A DNA stretch of 64,000 nucleotides from Elusimicrobiaceae bacterium (GTDB lineage Bacteria > Elusimicrobiota > Elusimicrobia > Elusimicrobiales > Elusimicrobiaceae), in the NCBI GenBank assembly GCA_017525025.1, contig JAFXUJ010000014.1, positions 124,001 to 188,000 of the forward strand, read 5' to 3'. The notes under the pieces are model-generated. The model was not told the origin of the DNA and did no database searches. It was given only the letters and a program-made list of their open reading frames with translations. Below, piece by piece: positions 10,095-19,424 of the stretch (positions are counted from its first letter, which is position 1; the number at the start of each line of letters is the position of its first letter). A program made the translations under genes and the position numbers.

Positions 10095-12371
10095 ATGGCA
10101 AGTAATGTAAAAGGTAAAAAACTGGTGATTGTAGAGTCTCCCACCAAACAAAAAACGATCAGCAAAATTTTAGGCAATGACTATATTGTGCGTAGCTCTT
10201 TTGGGCACGTGCGGGATTTACCTTCCAAAGATATTGGGGTAGATATTGAAAACGGATTCACTCCCACCTATCAGCCGGTAGAACGGGCCAAAAAAATGCT
10301 TAAAGAATTAACGGCTTTGGCCAAGGCCGCACCTGAAATTTACCTGGCTACCGACCCTGACCGCGAAGGGGAAGCGATTGCGTGGCATTTGGTAGAGTTA
10401 CTCAAATTACCCAAAGACCGGTATCAACGCATTTTCTTCCACGAAATTACGCCCACCGCCATCAAAGAATCTTTTGCACACGCCCGCAAAATTGATGACA
10501 ATTTGGTCAACGCCCAACAAGCCCGGCGCATCCTGGACCGCATTGTGGGGTATAAACTTTCCCCCCTCCTATGGCGTAAGATTACTTCGGGTTTGTCTGC
10601 CGGGCGGGTACAATCGGTAGCCGTACGGTTACTGGCCGAACGCGCCAAAGAAATTGCCAATTTTAAAGAGCAAGATTATTGGACCATCGGTGCTCAATTT
10701 GAAAAACCGCAAACCGCCCCGTCTTTTTGGGCACGTGTAACCAAATGGCAAGGTAAAAATGTGGAACAAACCACTACCTATCACTTATTTGCCGAAGATT
10801 ATAAAGTCAAAAATACCGTCTTTGATAACGAAGCTAAGTTGGCCCCGCTTTCCGAAGTGTTACGCAAAGGCCCCAACACGGTAGTAAAGGTAGAAAAGAA
10901 AGAGGTTAAACAAAAACCCAAACCGCCTTTTATCACCAGCTCCATGCAACAAGACGCCTATAACAAATTAGGGTTTTCTTCCCAAAAGACCATGATGACC
11001 GCCCAACACCTCTACGAAGGTATAGAAGTGGAAGGACAAACTATCGGGTTAATTACCTATATGCGTACGGACTCATTCAACGTATCCAAACTCTTGCAGG
11101 AGCAAACTAAAAAGTTCATCGGGGAAAAGTATGGGGCTCAATTTGTACCCGCTAAACAACCCGTTTACAAAAGCAAAGTAATGGGGGCGCAAGAAGCCCA
11201 CGAGGCTATTCACCCTACGGATGTGCGCCGTACGCCGCAAAACATGAAACCGTTCTTAACGGCCGACCAATATAAATTGTATGAACTCATTTGGTTACGT
11301 TTTGTGGCCAGCCAAATGGCGGATGCCGTTTTTAACACCGTAGCGATTGATATTGCCGCCGGAGACGAGAAAACGTGTCTGCTGCGCGCGAACGGTCGCA
11401 CGATTAAGTTCCCGGGATATTTATCCATTTACAAAGACCAGGATGAAGAGGAAAACAACGAGGAAAGCACCAGTGCTTTGTTGCCAATTCTAACAGAAGG
11501 GGACACGCTCAACCTTTTGGATATCAAAACCAAAGCGCATAAAACAACTCCGCCCCCGTGCTACAACGAAGCCAGCTTAATCAAAACGCTTGAAAAACAC
11601 GGGATTGGTCGCCCGTCTACGTATGCCCCTACCATTAAAACGATCTTGGACAGAAAATACATCGCCCGTCAACCCAAGTCCAGCAAATTAGTAGCAACCG
11701 ATTTGGGCATTACCGTTACGGACAGTTTAAAAGATTTCTTCAAAGAAATTATGGATCTGTCATACACGGCCGGCGTAGAAGAAAAATTGGATAAGATCGC
11801 CGAAGGACAGGAAAAATGGGTAGAACTCATGACTGTTTTTTACGATAGTTTCCAAAAGGAACTCGCGGCGGCCGACAAAGGAATGCAACGTCCGGCGGCC
11901 AAGGAAACAGATGAAAAATGTCCGATTTGCGGCAAAATGATGCTCAAAAAACGCAGCCGCTTTGGAGAATACTTGGTTTGTAGCGACAGCACCTGCAAAG
12001 GTAAAATCAATTTAACCAGCACCGGCGAAAAAGTAGCCCCTCAACAAACCGACGAAGTATGCGATAAATGCGGCGCCCCCATGGTCATCCGCCAAGGACG
12101 GCGCGGTAAATTTTTAGCTTGCTCGGCCTATCCTAAGTGTAAAAACACGTACTCACTGGATGCCGAAGGAAATAAAGTCGCTTCTACCGGGCCGATTGTA
12201 ACGGATCGCCTGTGTGAAAAATGCGGCAAGCCGTTCGTATTGCGCACTTCTAAACGCGGCGAATTTTTGGGTTGTTCCGGCTATCCCAAATGCAAAACCA
12301 TTGTAACGGTTACGCCGGAAGAAATTGCCCAAATCAAAGCGGATCACGCTAAAAAACAAGCCAATTCATAG
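10095..12371 (+). CDS. topA: DNA topoisomerase I TopA
   Basis: Relaxes negatively supercoiled DNA. It begins with a TOPRIM domain (VIVESPTKQKTISKILG, with acidic ATDPDREGEA). The type IA core carries the catalytic Tyr322 in TYMRTDSF. At the C-terminus there are three tetracysteine zinc ribbons: CPICGK..CSDSTCKG, CDKCGA..CSAYPKC and CEKCGK..CSGYPKC (residues about 605-740). The 758-aa length is typical. The start ATG has AAGGAAG upstream. It lies 19 nt after dprA and 8 nt before the recombinase gene. Confidence 0.97.
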   Translation: MASNVKGKKLVIVESPTKQKTISKILGNDYIVRSSFGHVRDLPSKDIGVDIENGFTPTYQPVERAKKMLKELTALAKAAPEIYLATDPDREGEAIAWHLVELLKLPKDRYQRIFFHEITPTAIKESFAHARKIDDNLVNAQQARRILDRIVGYKLSPLLWRKITSGLSAGRVQSVAVRLLAERAKEIANFKEQDYWTIGAQFEKPQTAPSFWARVTKWQGKNVEQTTTYHLFAEDYKVKNTVFDNEAKLAPLSEVLRKGPNTVVKVEKKEVKQKPKPPFITSSMQQDAYNKLGFSSQKTMMTAQHLYEGIEVEGQTIGLITYMRTDSFNVSKLLQEQTKKFIGEKYGAQFVPAKQPVYKSKVMGAQEAHEAIHPTDVRRTPQNMKPFLTADQYKLYELIWLRFVASQMADAVFNTVAIDIAAGDEKTCLLRANGRTIKFPGYLSIYKDQDEEENNEESTSALLPILTEGDTLNLLDIKTKAHKTTPPPCYNEASLIKTLEKHGIGRPSTYAPTIKTILDRKYIARQPKSSKLVATDLGITVTDSLKDFFKEIMDLSYTAGVEEKLDKIAEGQEKWVELMTVFYDSFQKELAAADKGMQRPAAKETDEKCPICGKMMLKKRSRFGEYLVCSDSTCKGKINLTSTGEKVAPQQTDEVCDKCGAPMVIRQGRRGKFLACSAYPKCKNTYSLDAEGNKVASTGPIVTDRLCEKCGKPFVLRTSKRGEFLGCSGYPKCKTIVTVTPEEIAQIKADHAKKQANS

Positions 12372-12379
12372 AGGCCTGC

Positions 12380-13258
12380 ATGGAAGAATGGGTGGATGCC
12401 TTTTTGCTGCATTTACAAAACAAAAATTTTTCCCCGTTGACCATTAAAAGCTACCGGGAAGATTTGGAGGCGTTTTTGGCTTTTTTCCGCAAGCGGGGCC
12501 AAAATGATATCCGTTATTTTACTTCCACCGGCATCCGTTCTTACTTAGCCGCTTTGCAAATGCAGAAAAATCCGGCGCGCAATACCATCTTGCGTAAAAT
12601 TGCTTCTTTGCGCAGCTTCGCCGCGTACTTATTGGAGCAGGGAGAACTGCGGCGCAATCCGTTTAAATTGATTTCCGCTCCTAAACGGCAGAAAATTCTC
12701 CCTAAATTTTTAACCGTACCGGAAACAATGCGCCTGTTGCAAACGGCCGCCCATACACATATGGCCCCGCGCGACAGAGCCCTCTTTGAACTGATGTACT
12801 CCAGCGGACTACGCCGCAGTGAAGTAACCGGCCTTAAAATTAAAGATGTGGACTTTTTTAACGGCGTCGTTAAAGTGTTTGGAAAAGGATCCAAAGAACG
12901 GGTTGTTCCGGTAACTGACATGGCTCTAGCCGCCCTGAAAGATTATTTAGCTTGCCGGCCCAATCCGCAACCGACAGATGCCTTATTTTTAAATAAAAAC
13001 GGCAAACCGCTAACCGGGGATGGTTTGGCTTACATTTTTAAAAATACAGCCATTACGGCCCACTTGGCCCGTAAGATTACTCCCCACAGTTTGCGGCACT
13101 CATTTGCTACGCATTTGCTAAATAACGGGTGTGACCTGCGCAGTTTGCAAGAAATGCTGGGGCATAAAAGTTTATCCTCTACACAAGTGTATACCCATGT
13201 ATCTATTGAAAAATTGAAAAGCGTATACCAACACGCGCATCCTAAATGCAAGGAGTAA
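12380..13258 (+). CDS. Tyrosine recombinase XerC/XerD
   Basis: Site-specific recombinase, probably resolving chromosome dimers at dif. The 292-aa protein has the N-terminal SAM-like core-binding domain (about 1-100) and the catalytic domain with the full residue set: R145 (SSGLRRSE), K172 (KGSKERVVPV), H236 and R239 (ITPHSLRHSFATH), H262 (EMLGHKSL) and nucleophile Y271 (VYTHVS). Its place after topA fits a housekeeping Xer and not a phage integrase. XerC and XerD cannot be told apart from one copy. Confidence 0.94.
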   Translation: MEEWVDAFLLHLQNKNFSPLTIKSYREDLEAFLAFFRKRGQNDIRYFTSTGIRSYLAALQMQKNPARNTILRKIASLRSFAAYLLEQGELRRNPFKLISAPKRQKILPKFLTVPETMRLLQTAAHTHMAPRDRALFELMYSSGLRRSEVTGLKIKDVDFFNGVVKVFGKGSKERVVPVTDMALAALKDYLACRPNPQPTDALFLNKNGKPLTGDGLAYIFKNTAITAHLARKITPHSLRHSFATHLLNNGCDLRSLQEMLGHKSLSSTQVYTHVSIEKLKSVYQHAHPKCKE

Positions 13259-13261
13259 ATC

Positions 13262-14227
13262 ATGATAGGAATAGGGGTAGATATCGGCGGGACATTCATT
13301 AAATTGTTCGTATTGAACGGACAAGGGGATATTTTGCATACCGATCAGTTGGAAACCGACCATGCCAAAGGTGCGGCCGGTTGTATTGCCCAGATCGGGG
13401 ATTTTATCAACCGTATCAAAAAACAATATGCCGGCCAACCGGTAGCCGTAGCTATCGGAGCTCCGGGAGACGTAGATAACCAAAACGGTATTTTGCGTTA
13501 TAATCCGAATTTAAAATTTCAAGACGTTACGGACTGGCCTCTCGCCCAGCAACTCTATAACTATACCGGCATTTTACCACGGGTGGCCAACGATGCTACC
13601 TTGGCGGCTTGGGGCGTATATGAAACCGATTTGCACCGCCAAGGCACCAATGTGCTGGTAGTAACTTTAGGAACCGGAATCGGCGGCGGACTCATCATCA
13701 ATAAAGAGTTATACCAAGGTTCCAACGGTACCGCCGGCGAAATCGGACACATGAAAATAGAAAATACAGACGCGGCTCCCCGGTGTGGCTGCGGTGCGCG
13801 CGGTTGTTTAGAAGCTTTTGCCGGAACCATCGGCATCAAGCGGCGCGTGTTGGATGTCATTAAACAATATCCGGACAGTGAACTGGCCCAACAGGTGCAA
13901 ACTCATAAAGACTTCAAAATAGAAGTGGTTTTTCAAGCGGCCCAAAAAGGCTGCAAAGCCGCCTTAAAAGTTTGGGAAGATACCGGCCGTTACTTAGGCA
14001 TTGGCATTGCCAATGTAATTTTAACGTTGGATTTGGATACCGTTGTACTCACAGGAGGCGTGTCCGGCGCTTCGGCGTATTTTATGCCGGCTTTGCAACA
14101 GGTATTACAAAACCAACAAATCAAAACTCCTTTTAAGAAGGTTAAAATTTTAGTTTCCAAAAATCCCAACATAGGAGGCGTGGGCGCGGCGTTATATGCC
14201 ATTTACCACGCGCAAAGAAACCGTTAG
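13262..14227 (+). CDS. ROK-family sugar kinase, probably glucokinase
   Basis: ATP-dependent kinase of the ROK family (321 aa). The phosphate-binding motif is VDIGGTFIKLFVL at the N-terminus; GTGIGGGLIINKELY and the GEIGHMKI motif bind sugar; CGCGARGCLEAFAG is the ROK zinc-binding motif. ILTLDLDTVVLTGGVS is the adenosine segment. Glucose is the most likely substrate by family, but ROK specificity varies (ManNAc, fructose, allose). It follows the Xer gene with AAGGAG 5 nt upstream and precedes lptD by 2 nt. Confidence 0.9.
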   Translation: MIGIGVDIGGTFIKLFVLNGQGDILHTDQLETDHAKGAAGCIAQIGDFINRIKKQYAGQPVAVAIGAPGDVDNQNGILRYNPNLKFQDVTDWPLAQQLYNYTGILPRVANDATLAAWGVYETDLHRQGTNVLVVTLGTGIGGGLIINKELYQGSNGTAGEIGHMKIENTDAAPRCGCGARGCLEAFAGTIGIKRRVLDVIKQYPDSELAQQVQTHKDFKIEVVFQAAQKGCKAALKVWEDTGRYLGIGIANVILTLDLDTVVLTGGVSGASAYFMPALQQVLQNQQIKTPFKKVKILVSKNPNIGGVGAALYAIYHAQRNR

Positions 14228-14229
14228 TT

Positions 14230-16413
14230 ATGCAAAAAATCCGTTGGATCGTCTTACTGGCAAGCTGTATATGCGCCGCCCCGCTGGAGGCGCAAGAACG
14301 TGTATTGCCGGCCCCGGATGAGGACGGATTTATCTACTTTACCGCCGATCAGGCCACCTTAGAGCCCGATGAAAAAAAAGTTAATCTTTCCGGTAATGTA
14401 ACCCTGATTCAAAAAACAAAAGACGGCAAAAAACGTACCGTCACCGGGGAAAATATTACATACGACCAACTCCACACAACCGTTTCTTCTGTCGGTCCGG
14501 TAACGTTGGAAGATGGACAAGGCGGTTTTATCTACGGAGAAAATATTTCCGCCAACTACACGACGCAAGATTTTGTGGGAGAAAATTTAAAGACCGAATA
14601 TCCCCCCTTACGGGTTTTACGGGCTAAAAAAATCTCTTCCAAAAACGGTAAGCGTGTATTGCACGGAGCCGAAGTAACTTGTTGCGATTGCAAGGATCCG
14701 CATTATACGTTATCGGTCGGCCGGTTATCCTTTTCACCGCAAAAGCGTATTTTTGGCACAAATGCCGTATTACGATTGGATGGTTTCCCCGTAATGTATT
14801 TACCCGTTTTTTGGCGTTCGCTGGATTCCCAAAAACCTTGGACCACTCACGTAGACTTTACACAAAGTAACAATGTAGGGTTTGGGGTGTTGACCTCTTC
14901 CGTATTTAAACCGATATTAGGATTACGCCCGGTATTAAATATTGATTATTACACCAAATCCGGTTTGGGATTTGGCGGAGGGTTAAACGCGGTAGATTCT
15001 CCCACTTTGCACGGGAGTGCCGAATATTTCTACATCCACGATAAAGCTGCCGATAAACTGGACCTGGCCGACACAAAACGCTGGGGCTTACAAGGCGGAT
15101 ATTGGTGGGAGATACACGATTCTTCCGATCACTTCAATAATCCTACCGGAGCTTTATATCAGTTACAAACGCAATTCCGCAAAGTGTCCGACCCTTATTT
15201 TAACGATTCCTTTTTCCGCAGCAATCCGTATATTTTCATGCCGGACCAAGAAACAAACGTATCCGTGGGACGCCAAACCCGCCGAACGACGTTGCGTGTA
15301 AGCTACCAAGAAAAAGAAATTTTTGCTTGGAACAAAAAAGAATTTATGGCCGAAAAACGCTCCATCCCGGAGATAAAATACATGGTACTCCCGTTTAACG
15401 ATCCGTGGTTGAAGCTCGCCCACCGGTTTGAAGTGGACTTTAATAATACTTCCTCCTTGAAATACATAAACCAGGAGCCCAACGAAGAAGGCCCCTACCA
15501 ACGCCAGGCACACGCTCGATGGACGGCAGAAAAGTCGCTGCGCATGGGGCGTCATTTTACTTTTATGCCCAGCGTTTTTTATGACCAAAAAGTAACCCTG
15601 GACGATTCTCAATACAACGACAAAGACGCTTGGGTAGGCCGTTTGGGAACGGATTTAAATTGGCGCACCCATTCGTCGTTAGGCACAACTGATTTTGGTT
15701 ATCAATTTACCAAACGCTTTTCCACCGGAACCATCCATACAGATCAAATCTCCCCGGATAAAGGTATTGAGCGCAACCACCTGTATTTAAATCATTATTA
15801 CCGTCCCACCTTCCGCACACACGTACGGGTAGGAACCGGGTTTAATCTATCCAACTATACTTATGACTTAATAACCGGGTATGGCCGGGAACTAACGTGG
15901 GACCATTTAAAAGAACGCATTGAACCCTTCCTGGTAGAGTGGGGGTACAACTCTTTAGACGGAAATGTAAATTTCTTTATTCAAGACCGATACGATTTAA
16001 CGCAGAAAAACCAAAGCTTTATTGCACAGTCCGATTTTATCTTCAAAGGGCAACACTTGGGCTTGGGTTTTAACAACTTTGCTGACCATACCGACCCCGG
16101 TTCCAACTATACAACCAACGCAGACCGCTATACCGTTACCACCCAATGGGGCCTGCGCCCTGCCAGCAAAAAATGGCTGGTAGATTTGGGAATAGATGCT
16201 TCCTTTTTCCGTAATAGTTTAGTTGGATTTAACAAAATGGCCCGCGTGGCTTGGTCTATGCATGATGCCCGTTTAGATTTTACGCTCCGGCACCGCAACC
16301 GCAACTTGTCTTTTGCACTGCGTTTTAATGTGCTTTGCGGCAAAGGTAATTCCGAGCAAAATACACCGGCCGAAGATATCTACGATTATCCTTGGCGGCA
16401 AACACGAAATTAG
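14230..16413 (+). CDS. lptD: LPS-assembly protein LptD (OstA-like)
   Basis: Outer-membrane translocon that inserts LPS into the outer leaflet. A signal peptide ending near residue 21 (PLEAQE) is followed by an LptA/OstA-like domain (about 35-150, LSGNVTLIQKTKDGKKRTVT, GENITYD, GENISANYTTQ). A large beta-barrel domain with alternating aromatic strands runs from about residue 190 to 700. CCDCKD at about 152-157 may supply the disulfide cysteines known from LptD; the far C-terminal Cys of NVLCGKG is a possible partner. At 727 aa it is near family size. No lptE is adjacent. Confidence 0.88.
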   Translation: MQKIRWIVLLASCICAAPLEAQERVLPAPDEDGFIYFTADQATLEPDEKKVNLSGNVTLIQKTKDGKKRTVTGENITYDQLHTTVSSVGPVTLEDGQGGFIYGENISANYTTQDFVGENLKTEYPPLRVLRAKKISSKNGKRVLHGAEVTCCDCKDPHYTLSVGRLSFSPQKRIFGTNAVLRLDGFPVMYLPVFWRSLDSQKPWTTHVDFTQSNNVGFGVLTSSVFKPILGLRPVLNIDYYTKSGLGFGGGLNAVDSPTLHGSAEYFYIHDKAADKLDLADTKRWGLQGGYWWEIHDSSDHFNNPTGALYQLQTQFRKVSDPYFNDSFFRSNPYIFMPDQETNVSVGRQTRRTTLRVSYQEKEIFAWNKKEFMAEKRSIPEIKYMVLPFNDPWLKLAHRFEVDFNNTSSLKYINQEPNEEGPYQRQAHARWTAEKSLRMGRHFTFMPSVFYDQKVTLDDSQYNDKDAWVGRLGTDLNWRTHSSLGTTDFGYQFTKRFSTGTIHTDQISPDKGIERNHLYLNHYYRPTFRTHVRVGTGFNLSNYTYDLITGYGRELTWDHLKERIEPFLVEWGYNSLDGNVNFFIQDRYDLTQKNQSFIAQSDFIFKGQHLGLGFNNFADHTDPGSNYTTNADRYTVTTQWGLRPASKKWLVDLGIDASFFRNSLVGFNKMARVAWSMHDARLDFTLRHRNRNLSFALRFNVLCGKGNSEQNTPAEDIYDYPWRQTRN

Positions 16414-16423
16414 AGAGGTTTAT

Positions 16424-16996
16424 ATGGTAGTCAATCCGTTAATTCGCCACAAACAAGGTTGGATAGAAGTAATTTGCGGATGCATGTTTTCAGGCAAGAC
16501 CGAGGAACTCATCCGTCGCGTACGTACTGCTTTGATTGCTAAACAGAAAGTGCAATTATTTAACTCCAAAATAGACACCCGTTACGGTTTAGATAGTATC
16601 ATCAGCCATAACCAAAATAAAGTGGCCGCCATTTGCGTTAAAACCTCTGCGGAAATTTTACAACACGTAGAAAAAGACACCCAAGTAGTAGCCATTGATG
16701 AAATCAATTTTTTTGATAAAGGGCTGGTGGCCGTTTGTGAAGAGTTGGCAAACAAAGGCAAACGCGTAATCGTAGCCGGATTAGATACGGACTACCGTGC
16801 CGAACCCTTTGAGGTGATGGCCGCACTCATGGCGAAAGCTGAATATGTAACTAAAAATTTGGCCGTTTGTACTAAATGCGGCAATCCGGCCAGTTTTACA
16901 CAACGCATCAGCAAAGACAAAAAACGCATTGTCGTCGGCACGACAGACTCTTACCAAGCCCGTTGTCGCCGATGCTACAAAAAACCGCGCGATTAG
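16424..16996 (+). CDS. tdk: Thymidine kinase, type II
   Basis: Phosphorylates thymidine in the salvage pathway. Walker A is GCMFSGKTEEL near the N-terminus, Walker B-like VVAIDEINFF follows, then the GLDTDYRAEPF lasso region and a zinc ribbon with CTKCG and CRRCY. The frame is open upstream to 16313, but that part overlaps lptD. ATG 16424 is chosen because it has GAGAGG 5 nt upstream and gives the normal 190 aa. It probably belongs to the long tpiA-to-RDD transcription unit. Confidence 0.96.
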   Translation: MVVNPLIRHKQGWIEVICGCMFSGKTEELIRRVRTALIAKQKVQLFNSKIDTRYGLDSIISHNQNKVAAICVKTSAEILQHVEKDTQVVAIDEINFFDKGLVAVCEELANKGKRVIVAGLDTDYRAEPFEVMAALMAKAEYVTKNLAVCTKCGNPASFTQRISKDKKRIVVGTTDSYQARCRRCYKKPRD

Positions 16997-17005
16997 GAGC
17001 TTAAT

Positions 17006-17830
17006 ATGAAAACCCCGTACATTGGATTTTTTAGACGTGCCGCCGCTTTTATAATTGACAACTTGTTGGTTGCCATTCCCCCGTTGATTATTTGTTTACC
17101 GTTAGCTGCTTGGCAAGCCCATTTATGGGCCCAACTCCCCGCTGGGGAAACACAAAACATAGCTCAAATGAGCATGTTAATTATTTTGTATATCGTTTGG
17201 CAGCTCTTATCGGCCATTACGTTTTGGCTCTATGCGGCTTTTTTGGAAAGTAGCGCCAAGCAAGCTACCTTGGGTAAAATGTTACTGCGCATTAAAGTAG
17301 TGGACGAAAAAGGCCAACGCATTAGCTTTTTACGCGCCACCGGGCGCGCTCTTGCCAAGGTATTGTCTTATGCTACCTTTTATATTGGTTTTATTATGGC
17401 CGGATGCACCAAGCGTAAACGGGCTCTGCATGATATGATTGTACAAACGTATGTAGTACACCGGGATTACCAACCCGGCGAGGAACTGCCCGATACACCT
17501 TCCCACCCCATTTGGATGGGAATTTGGACTTTTATTTTCGTGTGTTTGGCCGGTTGGACGCTTTGGATGAATTGGCAAGAAGCGGCCGCTGCCCCCGCGC
17601 AAGAAGCCGCTGCCCGGTTGGTGGAACTTTCTAAAACCAAACCGCCGTTTACCTCGCCCTTGCGGGAAGACGGCAACATTTACTTCCGCCATGCCGACGG
17701 TTACCGCGTGGCAGTGGACGACGGATACAACACAACATTATTTTTACCGTACGGCGGGACCGATGTCTGCTGCGAGCAGCACGCCTCTACCAAGTGTAAA
17801 GCTACCGGTATTCCCGTTTGCGGCAAATAG
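17006..17830 (+). CDS. RDD-family membrane protein with C-terminal tail
   Basis: 274 aa. It has the RDD signature FFRRAAAFIIDNLLVAIPPL in the first transmembrane segment, a second segment near 50-80, then the conserved ATLGKMLLRIKVVDEKG and the KRKRALHDMIVQTYVV end. A further transmembrane helix (WMGIWTFIFVCLAGWTLWM) is followed by a roughly 80-residue tail with a DVCCEQH cysteine cluster that the two other RDD proteins here lack. RDD proteins are membrane proteins of mostly unknown function; some are sodium/proton antiporters. It closes the long operon before a strong terminator. Confidence 0.85.
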   Translation: MKTPYIGFFRRAAAFIIDNLLVAIPPLIICLPLAAWQAHLWAQLPAGETQNIAQMSMLIILYIVWQLLSAITFWLYAAFLESSAKQATLGKMLLRIKVVDEKGQRISFLRATGRALAKVLSYATFYIGFIMAGCTKRKRALHDMIVQTYVVHRDYQPGEELPDTPSHPIWMGIWTFIFVCLAGWTLWMNWQEAAAAPAQEAAARLVELSKTKPPFTSPLREDGNIYFRHADGYRVAVDDGYNTTLFLPYGGTDVCCEQHASTKCKATGIPVCGK

Positions 17831-17839
17831 CTCTTTAAC

Positions 17840-17873
17840 AAAACACCCCCGGGAATAATCCCGGGGGTGTTTT
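17840..17873. terminator. Bidirectional terminator between convergent genes
   Basis: A 15-bp perfect stem (AAAACACCCCCGGGA with its complement) around a 4-nt AATA loop, ending in T-runs on both strands. It separates the RDD gene (plus) from the ankyrin-like gene (minus). Confidence 0.9.
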
Positions 17874-17896
17874 ATATTCCGTTTTACAACTCCAAA

Positions 17897-19255
17897 TCAA
17901 AGAGATTCATCGTAGTCCGGGCCTAAATACTCGTGCCAACGATTTACCGGTTCTTGGGCAGAAGGTGCAACACCGTACTCTTCAAACAAGACTTTTAAGA
18001 TTTCCTGCCGCAGCGAGTAGGTATTCCAACCACTAGCTTCTTCATCCGTAAGCGGGCGGAGTCTTTCCGCAATATCTTGAGGCGTTGCCCCCAAAGACAC
18101 CAAATATTCAATTAATTTTTTTGGATTGGGATTATGTAAATAATCCGTGGATTTCTTGTGAGCAAAATTCCGTTGGGCAAGCGTAGGGAATAGCACGTCA
18201 AATTTATACATGTAAATCATCTCTTCTATCTTTTTGCGCAGGAATCGTGCCCGATGGTGCCACTCCGGATCGGTGCAACCATTTTGATATTGCTCCGGGG
18301 GAAGTCCTTCCTTATTCTCTATCAAGGGATCAAACCCTCTTAACCGACCAAATGCGTCCAGTTCACTGGAAGTATGTGCTTTCACGTAATGTGCCGGTGT
18401 ATTGCCCAGTACATCCTGTGCATTCACGTTCGTTTTGGGGAATTTGGCTACCCACTCAACTAAAAAATCCCCTTTGCTGTCATACTTTAAAAAAAGTTTG
18501 TGATACTGCTCGGCATACCAGTGCAAGGCCGTATATTTCGTTTTACCAAAAGCGGCCATCGGATTTAAACCTTTATCAACCAATGCTTTAAAAAGAGAAG
18601 GCCCCTTAATTTGCTGATACATACCGCTCGTCATAACCAGGTCCGGGTTTAAACCGTGTTCCAGTAACCAACCCAAGCGTTTATCGGTGTGTTTGTTAAA
18701 ATTAGGTAACAGTTCAAGTATAGTTTTACGGTCAAACAAAACTGCATTGACGTTTATTTCACATTCTTCCGCTATTTTATCGGCCAACTCCAAATATCCT
18801 TGCGAAAGTGCTCCAAAAAGGGCCATCTCCGGCTTGGCTCCGTGCGCAATGGCTTCTTGCACAGCTTCCAAATTGTTATGCGTACCGGCAGCCACGGCCT
18901 GGGCATCCACCGTTGTTAAGTCATATTTGTCCATCAACTGCGTACGAAAAGCACCCCATTCATCGGCCACGGTAACCGGGAGCGGCCGAGCTGCGATATG
19001 TGTCAACGTTGGGTTCATCTCAATGGCAGCCGTATAGAGGGGCGGCATGGAGGCTTGTGCGCCCGTTATGGCACGACCTAAGCCATTTGTTACTCCACGT
19101 ACGCGCGCTACGCGCTCCACCGCACGGGCCAGTTCTTTCGGAGCTTTATATACGGTTTGTCCGCCTTTTACCAATCCGCGTTGGGCGCGTGCGATATTGG
19201 GCATTAATAAAAATAAAAATCCTATTAACATCATCAACTTTGTTTGTTTAGTCAT
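17897..19255 (-). CDS. Secreted ankyrin-repeat-like protein
   Basis: 452 aa with a signal peptide (MLIGFLFLLMPNIARAQ, cut near 25). From about residue 115 it shows degenerate ankyrin-like units, for example NNLEAVQEAIAHGAKPEMAL, RLGWLLEHGLNPDLVM, SLFKALVDKGLNPMAA and KLIEYLVSLGATPQDI. The consensus is loose, so this is an ankyrin-like solenoid and not a clear family member. Such proteins bind other proteins; the partner and compartment (periplasm or outside) are unknown. The start has AGGAGG 5 nt upstream and a recognisable promoter. It is a single-gene unit. Confidence 0.75.
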   Translation of the reverse strand: MTKQTKLMMLIGFLFLLMPNIARAQRGLVKGGQTVYKAPKELARAVERVARVRGVTNGLGRAITGAQASMPPLYTAAIEMNPTLTHIAARPLPVTVADEWGAFRTQLMDKYDLTTVDAQAVAAGTHNNLEAVQEAIAHGAKPEMALFGALSQGYLELADKIAEECEINVNAVLFDRKTILELLPNFNKHTDKRLGWLLEHGLNPDLVMTSGMYQQIKGPSLFKALVDKGLNPMAAFGKTKYTALHWYAEQYHKLFLKYDSKGDFLVEWVAKFPKTNVNAQDVLGNTPAHYVKAHTSSELDAFGRLRGFDPLIENKEGLPPEQYQNGCTDPEWHHRARFLRKKIEEMIYMYKFDVLFPTLAQRNFAHKKSTDYLHNPNPKKLIEYLVSLGATPQDIAERLRPLTDEEASGWNTYSLRQEILKVLFEEYGVAPSAQEPVNRWHEYLGPDYDESL

Positions 19256-19275
19256 ACTATTCCTCCTACTTTTTC

Positions 19276-19305
19276 AGTATAAATTTTTCCCGTTATGCCT
19301 CGCAA
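19276..19305 (-). promoter_or_regulatory. Promoter of the ankyrin-like gene
   Basis: TTGCGA, 18-nt spacer, TATACT on the minus strand, about 20 nt upstream of the start with an AGGAGG ribosome site in between. Confidence 0.6.
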
Positions 19306-19362
19306 GGGTCTTTGGACCTAACTTGCCTCTGGGCCTTTATGCCCCGCCGCGCTAACAAAAGA

Positions 19363-19391
19363 TTGAACGCCCCGCCGTAAAAAGATACAAT
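19363..19391 (+). promoter_or_regulatory. Promoter of the tandem RDD genes
   Basis: TTGAAC, 17-nt spacer, TACAAT, followed by an AAAAGGAG ribosome site before ATG 19425. Confidence 0.7.
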
Positions 19392-19424
19392 AAATACGTA
19401 TTTTATTTTTTAAAAGGAGCTTGT

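Noticed and set aside
12380-13258. Tyrosine recombinase as a phage or island integrase
   Set aside because: It is in the topA operon, has Xer length, and no att repeats or element genes are beside it.
16313-16423. 37-codon upstream extension of thymidine kinase
   Set aside because: It overlaps lptD, lacks similarity to TK, and a good ribosome site precedes ATG 16424.
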